A stretch of 39,024 bases of DNA from Acidobacteriota bacterium (GCA_003010405.1 PJLO01000023.1:1-39024); one strand, 5' to 3'. Positions 15,418-23,858 are shown, counted from the first letter of the stretch. Numbers and translations: made by a program. The notes: generated by a model not told the origin, from the letters alone.

Positions 15418-15444
15418 TAAAGTCCATCGGTGCCGTGCCGATGA
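15418..15444 (+). promoter_or_regulatory. Sigma-28-like promoter for flgM
   Basis: TAAA at 15418-15421 and GCCGATGA at 15437-15444 are separated by 15 bases, the E. coli FliA spacing. Transcription would begin near 15451, after the in-frame ATGs at 15411 and 15441 but before the ATG at 15471. This makes 15471 the start used on this transcript. Confidence 0.7.
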
Positions 15445-15470
15445 ATACTTCAGAAAGAGAAAGGAAGTTT

Positions 15471-15761
15471 ATGGACCTCCGAATTCAAACTCAAGGTCAG
15501 CTAAATATCGAGGTGCCGGCCAATCTAAAAAACGCAAGCACGCAGTCGGTTTCCGGCTCTTCGTCTTCTGACAAATCCATGCTACAGGCGCTCAGCACAG
15601 ACACCGCCTCAATCAGCAGCATCACCGCTCAACTCTCCGGTGATGTCTCCATCCGGCAGGATCGCGTTGATGCCTTGCGCAGCCAAATAGAAACCGGCAC
15701 CTACACTGTAGACTCGCGCGCCGTCGCCACTGCTATGTTCCAGAACCTTTTCCGGAGCTAG
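15471..15761 (+). CDS. flgM: Anti-sigma-28 factor FlgM
   Basis: FlgM holds FliA inactive until it is exported through the finished hook. The C-terminal half shows the family signature: DRVDALRSQIETGTYTVDSR, then AVATAMFQNLF. I start at ATG 15471 (MDLRIQ), with the ribosome-binding site aaggaag just before it and a sigma-28 promoter 27 bases upstream. Earlier in-frame ATGs lie at or before the predicted transcript start. The product is 96 residues, a normal FlgM size, with a Ser-rich flexible N-terminus. It is followed after two bases by a flgN-like gene. Confidence 0.88.
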   Translation: MDLRIQTQGQLNIEVPANLKNASTQSVSGSSSSDKSMLQALSTDTASISSITAQLSGDVSIRQDRVDALRSQIETGTYTVDSRAVATAMFQNLFRS

Positions 15762-15763
15762 CC

Positions 15764-16111
15764 ATGAATCTGCCGCCCTCGAAAGCTTCCGGTCCCGCCA
15801 CTGATTCTTCGGAACTCGATGCACTGCTGTCCGCGATCGCAGAGGCGATTCAGGCCCTGGAAAGCTGGGACGTTACGGCGTTTGAGGGGGCAGTTGCGCG
15901 CCAGCGCGCGATCTGTAAGATTCTTCCTTCTATAACTCAATGGCATCAACTGCCGGACACCGCCGCTAAAGCGCGCGCGGTTAAGGAAGCCACTCGCGTC
16001 TATCATCGCCTTCTTCAGCACTCGATTCACTGGGCGCGCGTGATAAATGCCATTTTTCAGGCCGGCGGCAATCCTTATCCTTGCCGCTCCTCGGTGCGAT
16101 TCAAAGGCTGA
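15764..16111 (+). CDS. flgN: FlgN-like export chaperone for FlgK/FlgL
   Basis: A 115-residue, mostly helical protein without membrane segments. The pattern LDALLSAIAEAIQALESWD, then an R-Q-R-A helix and a C-terminal helical region matches the loose FlgN fold. Sequence similarity in this family is low, so position carries much of the weight: it sits between flgM and flgK, exactly where flgN normally lies. FlgN delivers the hook-filament junction proteins FlgK and FlgL to the export gate. The spacing to flgM is two bases and to flgK two bases. Confidence 0.72.
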   Translation: MNLPPSKASGPATDSSELDALLSAIAEAIQALESWDVTAFEGAVARQRAICKILPSITQWHQLPDTAAKARAVKEATRVYHRLLQHSIHWARVINAIFQAGGNPYPCRSSVRFKG

Positions 16112-16113
16112 AT

Positions 16114-17502
16114 ATGTCAGGACTCATATCCGACCTCAATGTCGGCGTACAGTCACTACTCGTGTCAACGCAGGCAATGAACGTGACAACCACCAACATC
16201 GCCAACATGAACACACCCGGCTACGCCCGCCGTCGCGTCATTATCGAGCAGGCACCGTCTACTGGCGACGACAGCGCCATCGGAGTCGACGTCAAATCCG
16301 TGGAGAGCCTGCGTGACAATATACTCGATCTCAGCATCAATGCCGCCACCTCCAGGCAAAGGTTCAGCAGCACTGTATCAAGTTCCCTCTCAACCATCGA
16401 GCTCTCTTTTTCAGATACGGCCTCCGGTTCCATAGGCTCCACGGTTGACGCATTTTTCAGCTCTCTGCAATCGCTCTCCACGACTCCTGCAGACAGTTCG
16501 CTACGTTCCAGCGTGCTTACAGCCGCGGGCAATGTCGCTACGGCTTTCCAGAAAACCGCATCCGCGGTCGCTGACACGCAGCAACAGATGGACCGCTGTG
16601 TCGTCCAGGACACCGCCAGCATCAACTCCATTTTGCAGCAGATTGCCGCCACGAACACCGTCATCAGCCAAGCCAGCAACATCGGTCAGAGTGCCAACGA
16701 CGCACAGGATCAGCAGTCAGCGTTGCTCACGGAGCTTTCCGCTCTCATCGATTTCAAAACCATCAACAGCTCCGACGGCCTCACTCTCACCACCTCCAAC
16801 GGAACCTCACTTATAGTCGGCAGTAAGGCATACTTGCTCACCAATGCGCTGAACGCCAACGGTTTCAACGACGTCTATGCCGGAGGCGTTGACATTACCA
16901 GCACCATCCAGGGAGGCAGTCTGGCCGGCGAACTCCAGACCCGCGATGAGACTCTGGCCACCATGAACACGCAGCTCGATCAGTTCGCTTTCCAGTTCGC
17001 GCAGGCCGTCAACAACGTACAGGCCGCCGGATCAGATGCTAACGGAAGCACGGGCGCAGCCATGTTCGACCCGCCTGACACAACCAGCGGAACCTCCACT
17101 GGCGCCGCGTCCTCCATGAAGGTCTCACTAACCCGTGGCTCGCAAATTGCCGCCGCCGCATCCGGCGGAGCCTCTGGTGACAACAGCAACATCGCCAAAA
17201 TGATTGCATTGCAGAATCAGTCGATCGTCAACGGCGCCACCCCCTCAACTGCCTTTTCCAATCTCTCTTACTACATCGGAAATACCATTTCACAGGCCAA
17301 TACCGAGGCTACCGCCACTACTTCGATTCTTACCCAGCTGAAAAATCAGCAGGGCTCGGTAGAAGGTGTTTCGCTCGACGAGGAGGCATCCAATCTCCTT
17401 CTTTATCAGCGCGCCTTCCAAGCCGCCGCAAAGGTCATCTCAACCATCGATACCTTGATGGGAAACATTCTCGATATGGGCGCCAACAACCCGGGATACT
17501 AA
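16114..17502 (+). CDS. flgK: Hook-filament junction protein FlgK (HAP1)
   Basis: FlgK is the first junction protein between hook and filament. The N-terminal helix region reads SLLVSTQAMNVTTTNIANMN and continues TPGYARRRV, a classic FlgK opening. The C-terminal helix region ends LLYQRAFQAAAKVISTIDTL. I start at ATG 16114 (MSGLISDLN), right after the flgN-like stop; an in-frame upstream ATG at 16081 would fall inside that gene. The 462-residue length is normal. The central domain is Ser/Thr/Ala-rich, as in many junction proteins. Confidence 0.95.
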   Translation: MSGLISDLNVGVQSLLVSTQAMNVTTTNIANMNTPGYARRRVIIEQAPSTGDDSAIGVDVKSVESLRDNILDLSINAATSRQRFSSTVSSSLSTIELSFSDTASGSIGSTVDAFFSSLQSLSTTPADSSLRSSVLTAAGNVATAFQKTASAVADTQQQMDRCVVQDTASINSILQQIAATNTVISQASNIGQSANDAQDQQSALLTELSALIDFKTINSSDGLTLTTSNGTSLIVGSKAYLLTNALNANGFNDVYAGGVDITSTIQGGSLAGELQTRDETLATMNTQLDQFAFQFAQAVNNVQAAGSDANGSTGAAMFDPPDTTSGTSTGAASSMKVSLTRGSQIAAAASGGASGDNSNIAKMIALQNQSIVNGATPSTAFSNLSYYIGNTISQANTEATATTSILTQLKNQQGSVEGVSLDEEASNLLLYQRAFQAAAKVISTIDTLMGNILDMGANNPGY

Positions 17503-17505
17503 GCT

Positions 17506-18399
17506 ATGCGAGTCAATCCAAACTACACCGATACACTCGTTAACCTGCTCAATCAGTCGCAGCAGAACCAGACCAACGCGCTTCAGGAACTCAGTACCGG
17601 CCGTTCTGTAAGCAAACCTTCAGACGATCCCTCTGCGGAAGCCGCCATGATTGCCGCGAACTCCCGGTTTGCTGCAAATGATCAGTACACAGCAAACTCC
17701 GATTCGCTTACGCAGGTGCTCAGCACGGCTGACAGCACACTGAGTTCCGCCGTTACCATCCTCCAGCGCGCCATTAGCCTTGGGGTCGAGGGTGCCAACG
17801 GAACTATGAACCAGACCAACCTCAACTCCATTGCACAGGAGGTCTCCGGCATTAAGGACCAGATGCTTTCCATCGCCAATACCTCATACGCCGGTCAGTA
17901 CCTCTTCGCAGGAACTGCAACTGGAACCGCTCCCTATGTGGTCGATGCCACCGACTCTACAACGATCGACTATGTCGGCAACGATCAACAGAATCAGGTA
18001 CAGGTGGGAACAGGCCTCTCGGTTGGCGCAAACCTCCCGGGAAGCAGCATCTTTTCCCAGAGTGGAGCCAACGTGTTTACCGCCCTGCAGTCGCTAATCA
18101 CGGCACTTCGCGCCGGTGACTCCTCCGCCATCGCCACCGCGCAAGCCGGCGTCAGCAACTCACTTGACGCCCTTAATACTGCGCGCGTGTTTTACGGCAA
18201 TACAGTCAACGAACTCACTTCCAACGAGTCCGTCCTCAGCCAGGAAAAGGTCAAGATCGCGGACTATCAGAACACACTGGTTTCCTGCGACACCGCGACC
18301 GCCACGACAGACGTAGCCCAGGCTGTGTATCAGCGCAATGCAACGGTTGCCGCTGCCGCAAAAATGAACCAGGTAAGCCTTCTCGACTACATCAAATAA
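17506..18399 (+). CDS. flgL: Hook-filament junction protein FlgL (HAP3)
   Basis: FlgL is the second junction protein and resembles flagellin. The N-terminal region has LNQSQQNQTNALQELSTGRS followed by VSKPSDDPSAEA, a FlgL hallmark. SYAGQYLFAGTATGTAPY lies in the middle of the protein. The C-terminal helix region ends NATVAAAAKMNQVSLLDYIK. At 297 residues it is the usual size. It follows flgK after three bases and is the last gene of the operon; a clear hairpin terminator comes 20 bases after the stop. Confidence 0.95.
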   Translation: MRVNPNYTDTLVNLLNQSQQNQTNALQELSTGRSVSKPSDDPSAEAAMIAANSRFAANDQYTANSDSLTQVLSTADSTLSSAVTILQRAISLGVEGANGTMNQTNLNSIAQEVSGIKDQMLSIANTSYAGQYLFAGTATGTAPYVVDATDSTTIDYVGNDQQNQVQVGTGLSVGANLPGSSIFSQSGANVFTALQSLITALRAGDSSAIATAQAGVSNSLDALNTARVFYGNTVNELTSNESVLSQEKVKIADYQNTLVSCDTATATTDVAQAVYQRNATVAAAAKMNQVSLLDYIK

Positions 18400-18418
18400 T
18401 CCAAAGCTTCTCAACAGA

Positions 18419-18441
18419 AAAGACCGCTTTTCGCGGTCTTT
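18419..18441 (+). terminator. Rho-independent terminator between flgL and fliS
   Basis: AAAGACCGC and GCGGTCTTT form a perfect nine-base stem around the loop TTTTC. The A-rich and T-rich edges make it work in both directions, which suits the convergent flgL and fliS genes. Confidence 0.88.
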
Positions 18442-18473
18442 CGCTCACAACGTACTCTCTGGACGGCTATACG

Positions 18474-18920
18474 CTACGCGCTCCAGGCACCTCCAGCGCG
18501 AGGCTCTTCAGAAGGCACGGCCCATTGCTCTGGAGTCTGCACCGGTTGGCACTTCTCTTTCACTTCCACCCAAAGCGCTCTCACCCGCAGCATGGATTCC
18601 ACGATCTCTTCGAAAAACCGGGCCTCGCACTTGATCTGTCCTTCCAGAATCTTCGTCCGGGCCAGCGAATAGAAACGATAAAGATGTTGCGCGGCGTCTC
18701 CGCCGCTTTCCATCTGCAACGTACCCTGTAGTTGTTCCAGCGCATTCAGGCAGTGCGACAGAGCCTTGGAACGGCCCTCAATGTCGCCGCTCCCAAGGCA
18801 TGCAATTGCCTTGCGCAGATCGGCGATTACGATGTCGTAGAGCATGATCGTGCATTCTACGCTGCTGGCGCCCCGAATCGACGCCTCCCGATAACTTCTA
18901 CTGACTTTGGTTTGTGTCAT
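18474..18920 (-). CDS. fliS: Flagellin export chaperone FliS
   Basis: FliS binds the C-terminal end of flagellin and keeps it unfolded for export. The 148-residue product has the family pattern: YREASIRGASSVECTIMLYD near the start, then IVIADLRKAI and a helix with NALEQLQGTLQMESGGDAAQ. The last 35 residues are a Pro/Glu-rich tail beyond the usual FliS fold. It lies 10 bases downstream of fliD in the same direction, the common fliD-fliS pair, and ends facing the flgL terminator. Confidence 0.92.
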   Translation of the reverse strand: MTQTKVSRSYREASIRGASSVECTIMLYDIVIADLRKAIACLGSGDIEGRSKALSHCLNALEQLQGTLQMESGGDAAQHLYRFYSLARTKILEGQIKCEARFFEEIVESMLRVRALWVEVKEKCQPVQTPEQWAVPSEEPRAGGAWSA

Positions 18921-18930
18921 GCCTGTTTTC

Positions 18931-20331
18931 CTAGCTGCTGGTTTTTGTATTCTTGAATCCCAGTTCAGTCTCGACCTGATCCAGCGTTGTCGGAAGCGTC
19001 TTCAGTAATGCATCCAGAGTGCTGTATTTCGATATCAGCGTCGTCCTGAGCGTGGCCAGATTTGCTTCAAGATCATCAATATTCTCTTGGTCCGCCTCGT
19101 AATTGCTCTTCAAGCACTTCAGATCCAGCACAATCGGGCTCCTGGTCGAATCTGTCATCTCCGACATGAGACTGGAGAACTTCTGGGCGAAGCTCGCGGA
19201 GTCCGTGCTCTGAAAAAAGCTCTTCACATCGCTGTAGTTGTTGTCCAGCGCGCTTGCCAGCTTCGTACTGTCAATTGACAATGTGCCATCATTACCCATC
19301 GAGATTCCCAGTGAGCCCAGCGTCTTGAAACTCGCGTTGCCGCTGGTCACCACTGAAATCGACGACAGCAACTGCGACTGAGTCTGCCTCGCCGCTGAAT
19401 CTGTTTCCAGCACACCGTAACCTGAGGAAGTGCTGGTCGAGGTCGTCCCTTGAAATTGACCGTTCAAGTCCGTGATGGCCGCGTTGTACGCTGTTACAAA
19501 GCTGTTCACAGCGGCAGTTATCTTGTCTGTGTCGGGCCCCACATCGATCGTGATCGGCGATGCCGGTACCCCTGTCAAGTTCAGGGTCACGCCCGTGATT
19601 GCCGAAGTCACTTTGTTTGTACTCGACGTTATGGGCACTCCGTCAACCGTCAGGTTTGCGTCCTTGCCCGCCACGTTCGTAAAGCTCAATCCGTCCGGCG
19701 CAGACTGCACTGAGACACTCGCCGCGGCTCCCGAAGCAGATGAGGTCAGCGCAAGTCGCGATCCCGTAGAATCCGTAATCACTGAAGCCGCAATACCGAG
19801 GCCTTGTTTATTAATGTAGGCAGCTGCATTTGCCAGTGTCGTGGTGGTTGAGGTGGTGCTGTCTGCGGGAATCGTTATCGTCTGCTGCGCGCCTGAGCCC
19901 AGCATGAAAACCAGATTTCCTGCCGTAAACGTCGAGTCTGCTGAAGTCAGGGCATTCGCGTAACTTACCCCGGTCGTCGCCAGGTTTGTCACCGTGATGT
20001 TATGCGTTCCGGTTGCCGCAGTGCTGGTCGCTGTTACGTTCACCACGGAACTATCCGAAGATGTCGCGGTCACGCATGAAAAGACTCCGCTAAAGTCATT
20101 AAGACTTTGGAACGCGCTCTCAATGGACAAAATTTCCGTCTGCAGCGTTTTCAGTGCCGACTCTTGGTTTGTGATCGTCGTCTGGTCGTTCTTCCACGCC
20201 GTCTCCGGAGCCTGCTTGCTGGCTATGATTGCATCCACGGTCGAGGTCACATCTATGCCCGCGCCGCTGGTGTAGCTTGTGCCCTGTATAAGTGCTGTGC
20301 TGCTCGTTGTCGAACTTGTACTCGTACTCAT
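18931..20331 (-). CDS. fliD: Flagellar filament cap protein FliD (HAP2)
   Basis: FliD forms the cap at which flagellin folds. The 466-residue product opens with a Ser/Thr-rich stretch and then the conserved SGAGIDVTSTVDAIIASKQA. FliD_N continues through QTTITNQESALKTLQTEILS. The FliD C-terminal domain is visible from DKITAAVNSFVTAYNAAITD through GSLGISMGNDGTLSIDSTKL. The end contains IDDLEANLATLRTTLISKYS and TLDQVETELGF. Length and motifs are normal. A weak sigma-28-like site lies about 220 bases upstream. fliS follows 10 bases later. Confidence 0.95.
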   Translation of the reverse strand: MSTSTSSTTSSTALIQGTSYTSGAGIDVTSTVDAIIASKQAPETAWKNDQTTITNQESALKTLQTEILSIESAFQSLNDFSGVFSCVTATSSDSSVVNVTATSTAATGTHNITVTNLATTGVSYANALTSADSTFTAGNLVFMLGSGAQQTITIPADSTTSTTTTLANAAAYINKQGLGIAASVITDSTGSRLALTSSASGAAASVSVQSAPDGLSFTNVAGKDANLTVDGVPITSSTNKVTSAITGVTLNLTGVPASPITIDVGPDTDKITAAVNSFVTAYNAAITDLNGQFQGTTSTSTSSGYGVLETDSAARQTQSQLLSSISVVTSGNASFKTLGSLGISMGNDGTLSIDSTKLASALDNNYSDVKSFFQSTDSASFAQKFSSLMSEMTDSTRSPIVLDLKCLKSNYEADQENIDDLEANLATLRTTLISKYSTLDALLKTLPTTLDQVETELGFKNTKTSS

Positions 20332-20550
20332 GGGTCATTCAGAACCGTCCGTCAGAAATTCTTCCGGTCGAATTCTCCTCTTCTCTCTGTTCTGCTTCAG
20401 AATGGCTGGCAGGCAGATAATCCTCATCTCGTTTTGCCGTCCCAAGTTCAGGCACATTTCTCCTGGCATTATTCCCCAGTGCAATTTCCGGTCCCTTGTT
20501 ATTAAAGAAAGCTGAAAAACTACATTCACAGCGGAAGTTTTCGAAGTGAA

Positions 20551-20578
20551 ATATCTGCCGACCGCTGTCACCTTTTTC
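20551..20578 (-). promoter_or_regulatory. Weak sigma-28-like promoter for fliD-fliS
   Basis: On the minus strand GAAA (20578-20575) and GCAGATAT (20558-20551) are separated by 16 bases, the spacing of the better promoters in this window. Three positions differ from TAAA/GCCGATAA, so this is only a candidate. It would give a leader of about 210 bases. Confidence 0.35.
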
Positions 20579-20596
20579 GAGGCTGAATGCAGAAAC

Positions 20597-20622
20597 GGGT
20601 GAAGCCAACACCGGCCTCACCC
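20597..20622 (-). terminator. Terminator after fliC
   Basis: On the minus strand GGGTGAGGCC pairs with GGCTTCACCC (ten pairs, one of them G-T) around a six-base loop, starting 19 bases after the fliC stop. The following T-tract is weak (cgtttctg). It separates the abundant fliC transcript from fliD. Confidence 0.65.
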
Positions 20623-20640
20623 CTGTCCCGCACGTTCAAT

Positions 20641-21804
20641 TTACTGGAGAAGTTTCAGCAGGGCCTGCTGCATCTGGTTGGATTGCGAAAGCGCCGAAAT
20701 ACCTGTCTGCGTGAGCACGTTGTACTTGGTCATGTTGCTGACCTCGGTCGAGATATCCGCCGAGCTGATGTTGTCCTGGGCCGAGGTCAGGTTCTGAATC
20801 TGGTTATTCTCCACATTCGTTGCCGCCGTCAGCTGGTTGATGCCGGCACCAATGTTGCCGCGCAGTGCCGCTACCTGGGCGATTGCCGTATTGATTGTCG
20901 TTAATGCCGCCTGGGCATCGGCCGCGGAAGTCAGATCATTGCTCGACAGACTCACGCCATTCAGATTGCTTGCACTCAGCGCATTCAGCTTCACCGAAAT
21001 AGTACCGCTGCCGGTACCCGTTCCATCACTCAGGAACACGTCAAACGAACTTGAGTTGGTAGGCGCCGAAGTTACTGTGGCAGCAGCCGCATCCGCCCCA
21101 AGTTTGAGGGTACTGGTATTGTCCGCTAATTGGGTAGCAGCGGTCGTCGCCGTGCCGTCAGTGGCCGCGATCAACAGGTTGCCATCTTTATCCAGCGAGG
21201 CTGTCAAAGTCCCATTGCTGTTGGTATTTACATCGTTAATCAGGTCGCCAACCGTCGCATCACTTGCGCTCGAGGTGAACGTTCCCGTTGCGCCCCACTT
21301 CAATTTCAACTGCCCGCTGACAGTCGTCGCTAGACCCGATGCCACCGAACCCGCAACCGTAGCCTGGGTATAGTTGGCGCTGCCGCCGGCAAACACCGCC
21401 GATCCGTTGTAAGTCGTCTGTGAACCGATGTTATTGATTTCGTTTTTGATCGATGTAAATTCCGTGTTCAGAGCTGTGCGCTGGCTGTCGGTCACCGTGC
21501 CGTTAGCCGATTCGGTGGCCAGCGTCACGGCGCGATTCAGCAAACTGGTGATCTGAGACAGCGCGCCATCGGCGACCTGCAGTTTGCCCACGCCGTTCGT
21601 AGCATTCGATGCTGACTGCGTCAGCGCAGTAATGTTGGCGGCAAGGCCATTGGCGATTGACAAGCCTGCGGCGTCGTCGGCGCCTGAATTCAGCTTCGAG
21701 CCGGAGGACAGGCGGTAGAGGGTCTTTTGCAACGATGCGTTCGTCATCGACAACTGGTTCTGGGCGGAGAGAGAGGATACGTTATTTAAGACGCTGAGTG
21801 ACAT
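20641..21804 (-). CDS. fliC: Flagellin
   Basis: The filament subunit, 387 residues. The N-terminal D0/D1 region is clear: LSAQNQLSMTNASLQKTLYR, then LSSGSKLNSGADDAAGLSIA and KLQVADGALSQITSLLNRAV. The C-terminal region has NVENNQIQNLTSAQDNISSA and ends in QSNQMQQALLKLLQ. The central, surface-exposed part is short and rich in Ser, Thr, Ala and Asn. A strong ribosome-binding site (aaaggag) precedes the ATG, and a sigma-28-like promoter lies 82 bases upstream. FliS and FliD, its chaperone and cap, are encoded just downstream. Confidence 0.97.
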   Translation of the reverse strand: MSLSVLNNVSSLSAQNQLSMTNASLQKTLYRLSSGSKLNSGADDAAGLSIANGLAANITALTQSASNATNGVGKLQVADGALSQITSLLNRAVTLATESANGTVTDSQRTALNTEFTSIKNEINNIGSQTTYNGSAVFAGGSANYTQATVAGSVASGLATTVSGQLKLKWGATGTFTSSASDATVGDLINDVNTNSNGTLTASLDKDGNLLIAATDGTATTAATQLADNTSTLKLGADAAAATVTSAPTNSSSFDVFLSDGTGTGSGTISVKLNALSASNLNGVSLSSNDLTSAADAQAALTTINTAIAQVAALRGNIGAGINQLTAATNVENNQIQNLTSAQDNISSADISTEVSNMTKYNVLTQTGISALSQSNQMQQALLKLLQ

Positions 21805-21885
21805 GGATTATCTCCTTTGTGCCTCCTCGCGGCTTTGTCCGATTGTCGGCTCTTTCCGCTGGGGCCATTTGTGCGTACACAACTG

Positions 21886-21913
21886 ATATCGGGCCGCCCC
21901 CTCGTAAGCTTTA
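21886..21913 (-). promoter_or_regulatory. Sigma-28-like promoter for fliC
   Basis: On the minus strand TAAA (21913-21910) and CCCGATAT (21893-21886) are 16 bases apart. Six of eight -10 positions match GCCGATAA. The predicted leader of about 75 bases ends in a strong ribosome-binding site. It lies back to back with the flbD promoter. Confidence 0.68.
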
Positions 21914-21992
21914 GCCACTGGCTTAAGATTTTCCGAATCTATTTTTTCTTTACACTCCGCAACCCTCGAGAGTTTTTTCAATCGGCGATTTC

Positions 21993-22020
21993 TCAAGTTT
22001 TTTCCGCTCTCTACCGATAG
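21993..22020 (+). promoter_or_regulatory. Sigma-28-like promoter for flbD-motA-motB
   Basis: TCAA (21993-21996) and ACCGATAG (22013-22020) are separated by 16 bases; the TCAA(G) form is also known from Pseudomonas FliA promoters. Transcription would begin near 22027, about 19 bases before the flbD ATG, with a gaagg-type ribosome-binding site in between. Confidence 0.62.
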
Positions 22021-22045
22021 CCCCTAATGAAGGCGGGCGCACCCG

Positions 22046-22297
22046 ATGATTGAACTCACCAGACTGAATGGACACCAACTCATCGTCAATGCTGAGCTCA
22101 TTAAGTTCGTCGAGCAGAATCCTGATACAGTCATCACCCTCATCAATGGAGAAAAGATTGTCGTACGAGAATCGGCCCAGGATGTAAACCGCCGTGTGGT
22201 CGCCTATCGCCGTAGTGTTCTGCATCAGGGCACTTCCCCGCGCTACCCTGACTCAACCCAAGCCGATCGCATTGTCGAACCTGAAACACAGGACTGA
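22046..22297 (+). CDS. flbD: FlbD-family flagellar protein
   Basis: A small protein (83 residues) with the FlbD pattern MIELTRLNGHQLIVNAELIK, then VEQNPDTVITLINGEKIVVR. FlbD-family proteins of this type (not the Caulobacter FlbD regulator) are found in front of motA in many phyla; their role in motility is not defined. The C-terminal 25 residues are polar and variable. It begins a likely operon with motA (eight-base gap) and motB, behind a sigma-28-like promoter divergent from fliC. Confidence 0.85.
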   Translation: MIELTRLNGHQLIVNAELIKFVEQNPDTVITLINGEKIVVRESAQDVNRRVVAYRRSVLHQGTSPRYPDSTQADRIVEPETQD

Positions 22298-22305
22298 AGG
22301 TCAGC

Positions 22306-23109
22306 ATGGACAAGGGAAACATTGCCGGACTTGTCGTTAGCTTCGGAGGCATTACGGCGGGACTTCTGCTCGAAGGCGGGAAGCTCAGTCAAGTCTTGCA
22401 GCCCACCGCCGCTCTCATCGTAATAGGCGGAACGGTCGGAGCGATTCTGTTGCAGTTCCCTTTTCAAACGGTAAGTACCGCCATTCGCAATCTCGGCACA
22501 GTCTTCTTCGAGCCGCGATCCAAAGCCAGCGATGAAATCGATCGCCTCGTAAAGCTTGCGCAAAAAGCCCGCCGCGACGGAATCATTTCGCTCGATGCCG
22601 AGCTTCCGAATATCGACAACTCTTTCTTGCGCCGCTCTTTAATGCTTGCCATTGATGGCACCGATTCACGCGACCTGCGCGACATCATGCAGCTTGAGCT
22701 CGATGCCAGGGCCGAAGCAGAAGACGAGTTGCCTCGCGTCTATGAAGCCGCCGGAGGCTTCGCTCCCACCGTTGGCATCATCGGTGCAGTACTCGGCCTC
22801 ATTCAGGTCATGCAGCATCTCGACAAGATCGATGAAGTAGGTCGCGGCATTGCAGTCGCTTTTGTGGCGACCGTGTACGGCGTCGCCTTTGCGAATCTCA
22901 TCGCTCTGCCAATCGCCGGTAAACTGCGTCAGCGGCTGCGCTTTCGGCAGAGTCTGCGAGATCTCACTCTCGAAGGTGTCGTATCTATTCTGGAAGGCAT
23001 GAATCCCCGCATGTTGGAAATCAAGTTAAAAGGTTTTCTCCAGCACGCCAGCGAAAACCCTGTCATCAAGCCTGAACCTAAAGCACTAAGTAAAGCGAGC
23101 GGAGCCTGA
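22306..23109 (+). CDS. motA: Flagellar stator protein MotA
   Basis: MotA and MotB form the ion-driven stator. This 267-residue protein has four hydrophobic segments. The opening is DKGNIAGLVVSFGGITAGLL, and ALIVIGGTVGAILLQFP lies near residue 35-51. The cytoplasmic loop contains KLAQKARRDGIISLD. The conserved proline of the third helix lies in GGFAPTVGIIGAVLGLIQVM. The length is typical. The stop overlaps the motB start (TGATG), so the two are translationally coupled. Confidence 0.95.
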   Translation: MDKGNIAGLVVSFGGITAGLLLEGGKLSQVLQPTAALIVIGGTVGAILLQFPFQTVSTAIRNLGTVFFEPRSKASDEIDRLVKLAQKARRDGIISLDAELPNIDNSFLRRSLMLAIDGTDSRDLRDIMQLELDARAEAEDELPRVYEAAGGFAPTVGIIGAVLGLIQVMQHLDKIDEVGRGIAVAFVATVYGVAFANLIALPIAGKLRQRLRFRQSLRDLTLEGVVSILEGMNPRMLEIKLKGFLQHASENPVIKPEPKALSKASGA

Positions 23110-23858
23110 TGAAGAAGCGAAAGCAGCAACACGAGAACAATGAACGGTGGCTGATCTCATACGCCGATTTCATGACCTTGCTCTTTGCTTTGTTTGTCGT
23201 TCTCTACTCCTCGTCTCAAGTGGACAAAGCAAAGATGGCGAAGCTCTCCAGTGCCATTACCGCCGGATTTCAGCAGCTCGGCGTCGGCATAGGTCCGGGA
23301 GCCGCGCTAGTTGTCATTCCTGACACTTCCCCTCTGCCTCCTGCTCACGGAGGCCAGCAGCACACAATTTCAGGTATTCGCCGTACGCTTGAGGTCGAAC
23401 TTGCCTATGAACTCAAACGACGTACCCTCTCGCTACGTGAAACTTCCGAGGGGCTTGTGTTGAGTCTTCGCGAACTTGGATTTTTCGACAGCGGCTCTGC
23501 GAACCTGCGCGCCAATTCCATGGCAACGTTTGATCGCATCGGCTCTGTCCTCGCATCCGTCGGAAGCAATCTCCGCGTCGAGGGCCACACAGACAACATC
23601 CCCATTCACACCCTTCAGTTCAAGTCCAACTGGGAACTCTCCACGGCTCGCGCAACCGAAATTATTCGTCTACTCCTCACCCGCGAAGGCATTGGTCCCG
23701 AGCGTCTTTCAGCGGCGGGTTACGCTGAATACCACCCCATTGCCGAAAATTGTACCGCAGATGGACGACGCCTCAACCGCAGGGTGGACATCGTCATAAT
23801 CGCGCCTCATCCGCTTACTGCCACACCTCCGACCGCAGTGTCCGGCATCAAGCCCTAA
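23109..23858 (+). CDS. motB: Flagellar stator protein MotB
   Basis: MotB anchors the stator to peptidoglycan and carries the ion-binding aspartate. The basic N-terminus is followed by one membrane helix containing D20 in SYADFMTLLFALFVVLYSSS. The OmpA-like peptidoglycan-binding domain covers about residues 120-230: LGFFDSGSANLR, RVEGHTDNIPIHTLQFKSNW, then ELSTARATEIIRLLL and GRRLNRRVDIVI. The length is 249 residues. Whether it uses protons or sodium cannot be settled here. It is the last gene of flbD-motA-motB. Confidence 0.95.
   Translation: MKKRKQQHENNERWLISYADFMTLLFALFVVLYSSSQVDKAKMAKLSSAITAGFQQLGVGIGPGAALVVIPDTSPLPPAHGGQQHTISGIRRTLEVELAYELKRRTLSLRETSEGLVLSLRELGFFDSGSANLRANSMATFDRIGSVLASVGSNLRVEGHTDNIPIHTLQFKSNWELSTARATEIIRLLLTREGIGPERLSAAGYAEYHPIAENCTADGRRLNRRVDIVIIAPHPLTATPPTAVSGIKP

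Larger units (their letters stand above)
20332..20640 (-). other. Intergenic region between fliC and fliD
   Basis: These 309 bases hold the fliC terminator hairpin and a weak sigma-28-like site for fliD. A minus-strand open frame of 78 codons ends just before the fliD ATG, but its product lacks the FlaG motif expected upstream of fliD and resembles nothing I know, so I do not call it a gene. A long 5' untranslated leader for fliD remains possible. Confidence 0.5.

Noticed and set aside
15411..15470. Twenty-residue N-terminal extension of FlgM
   Set aside because: It would start at or before the predicted sigma-28 transcript start, and the extra residues do not look like FlgM. The ATG at 15471 has a good ribosome-binding site.
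20335..20571. Minus-strand open frame of 78 codons ending just before fliD, in the place where flaG often sits
   Set aside because: The product lacks the FlaG motif, has no clear ribosome-binding site and resembles no protein I know. A long fliD leader explains the region equally well.
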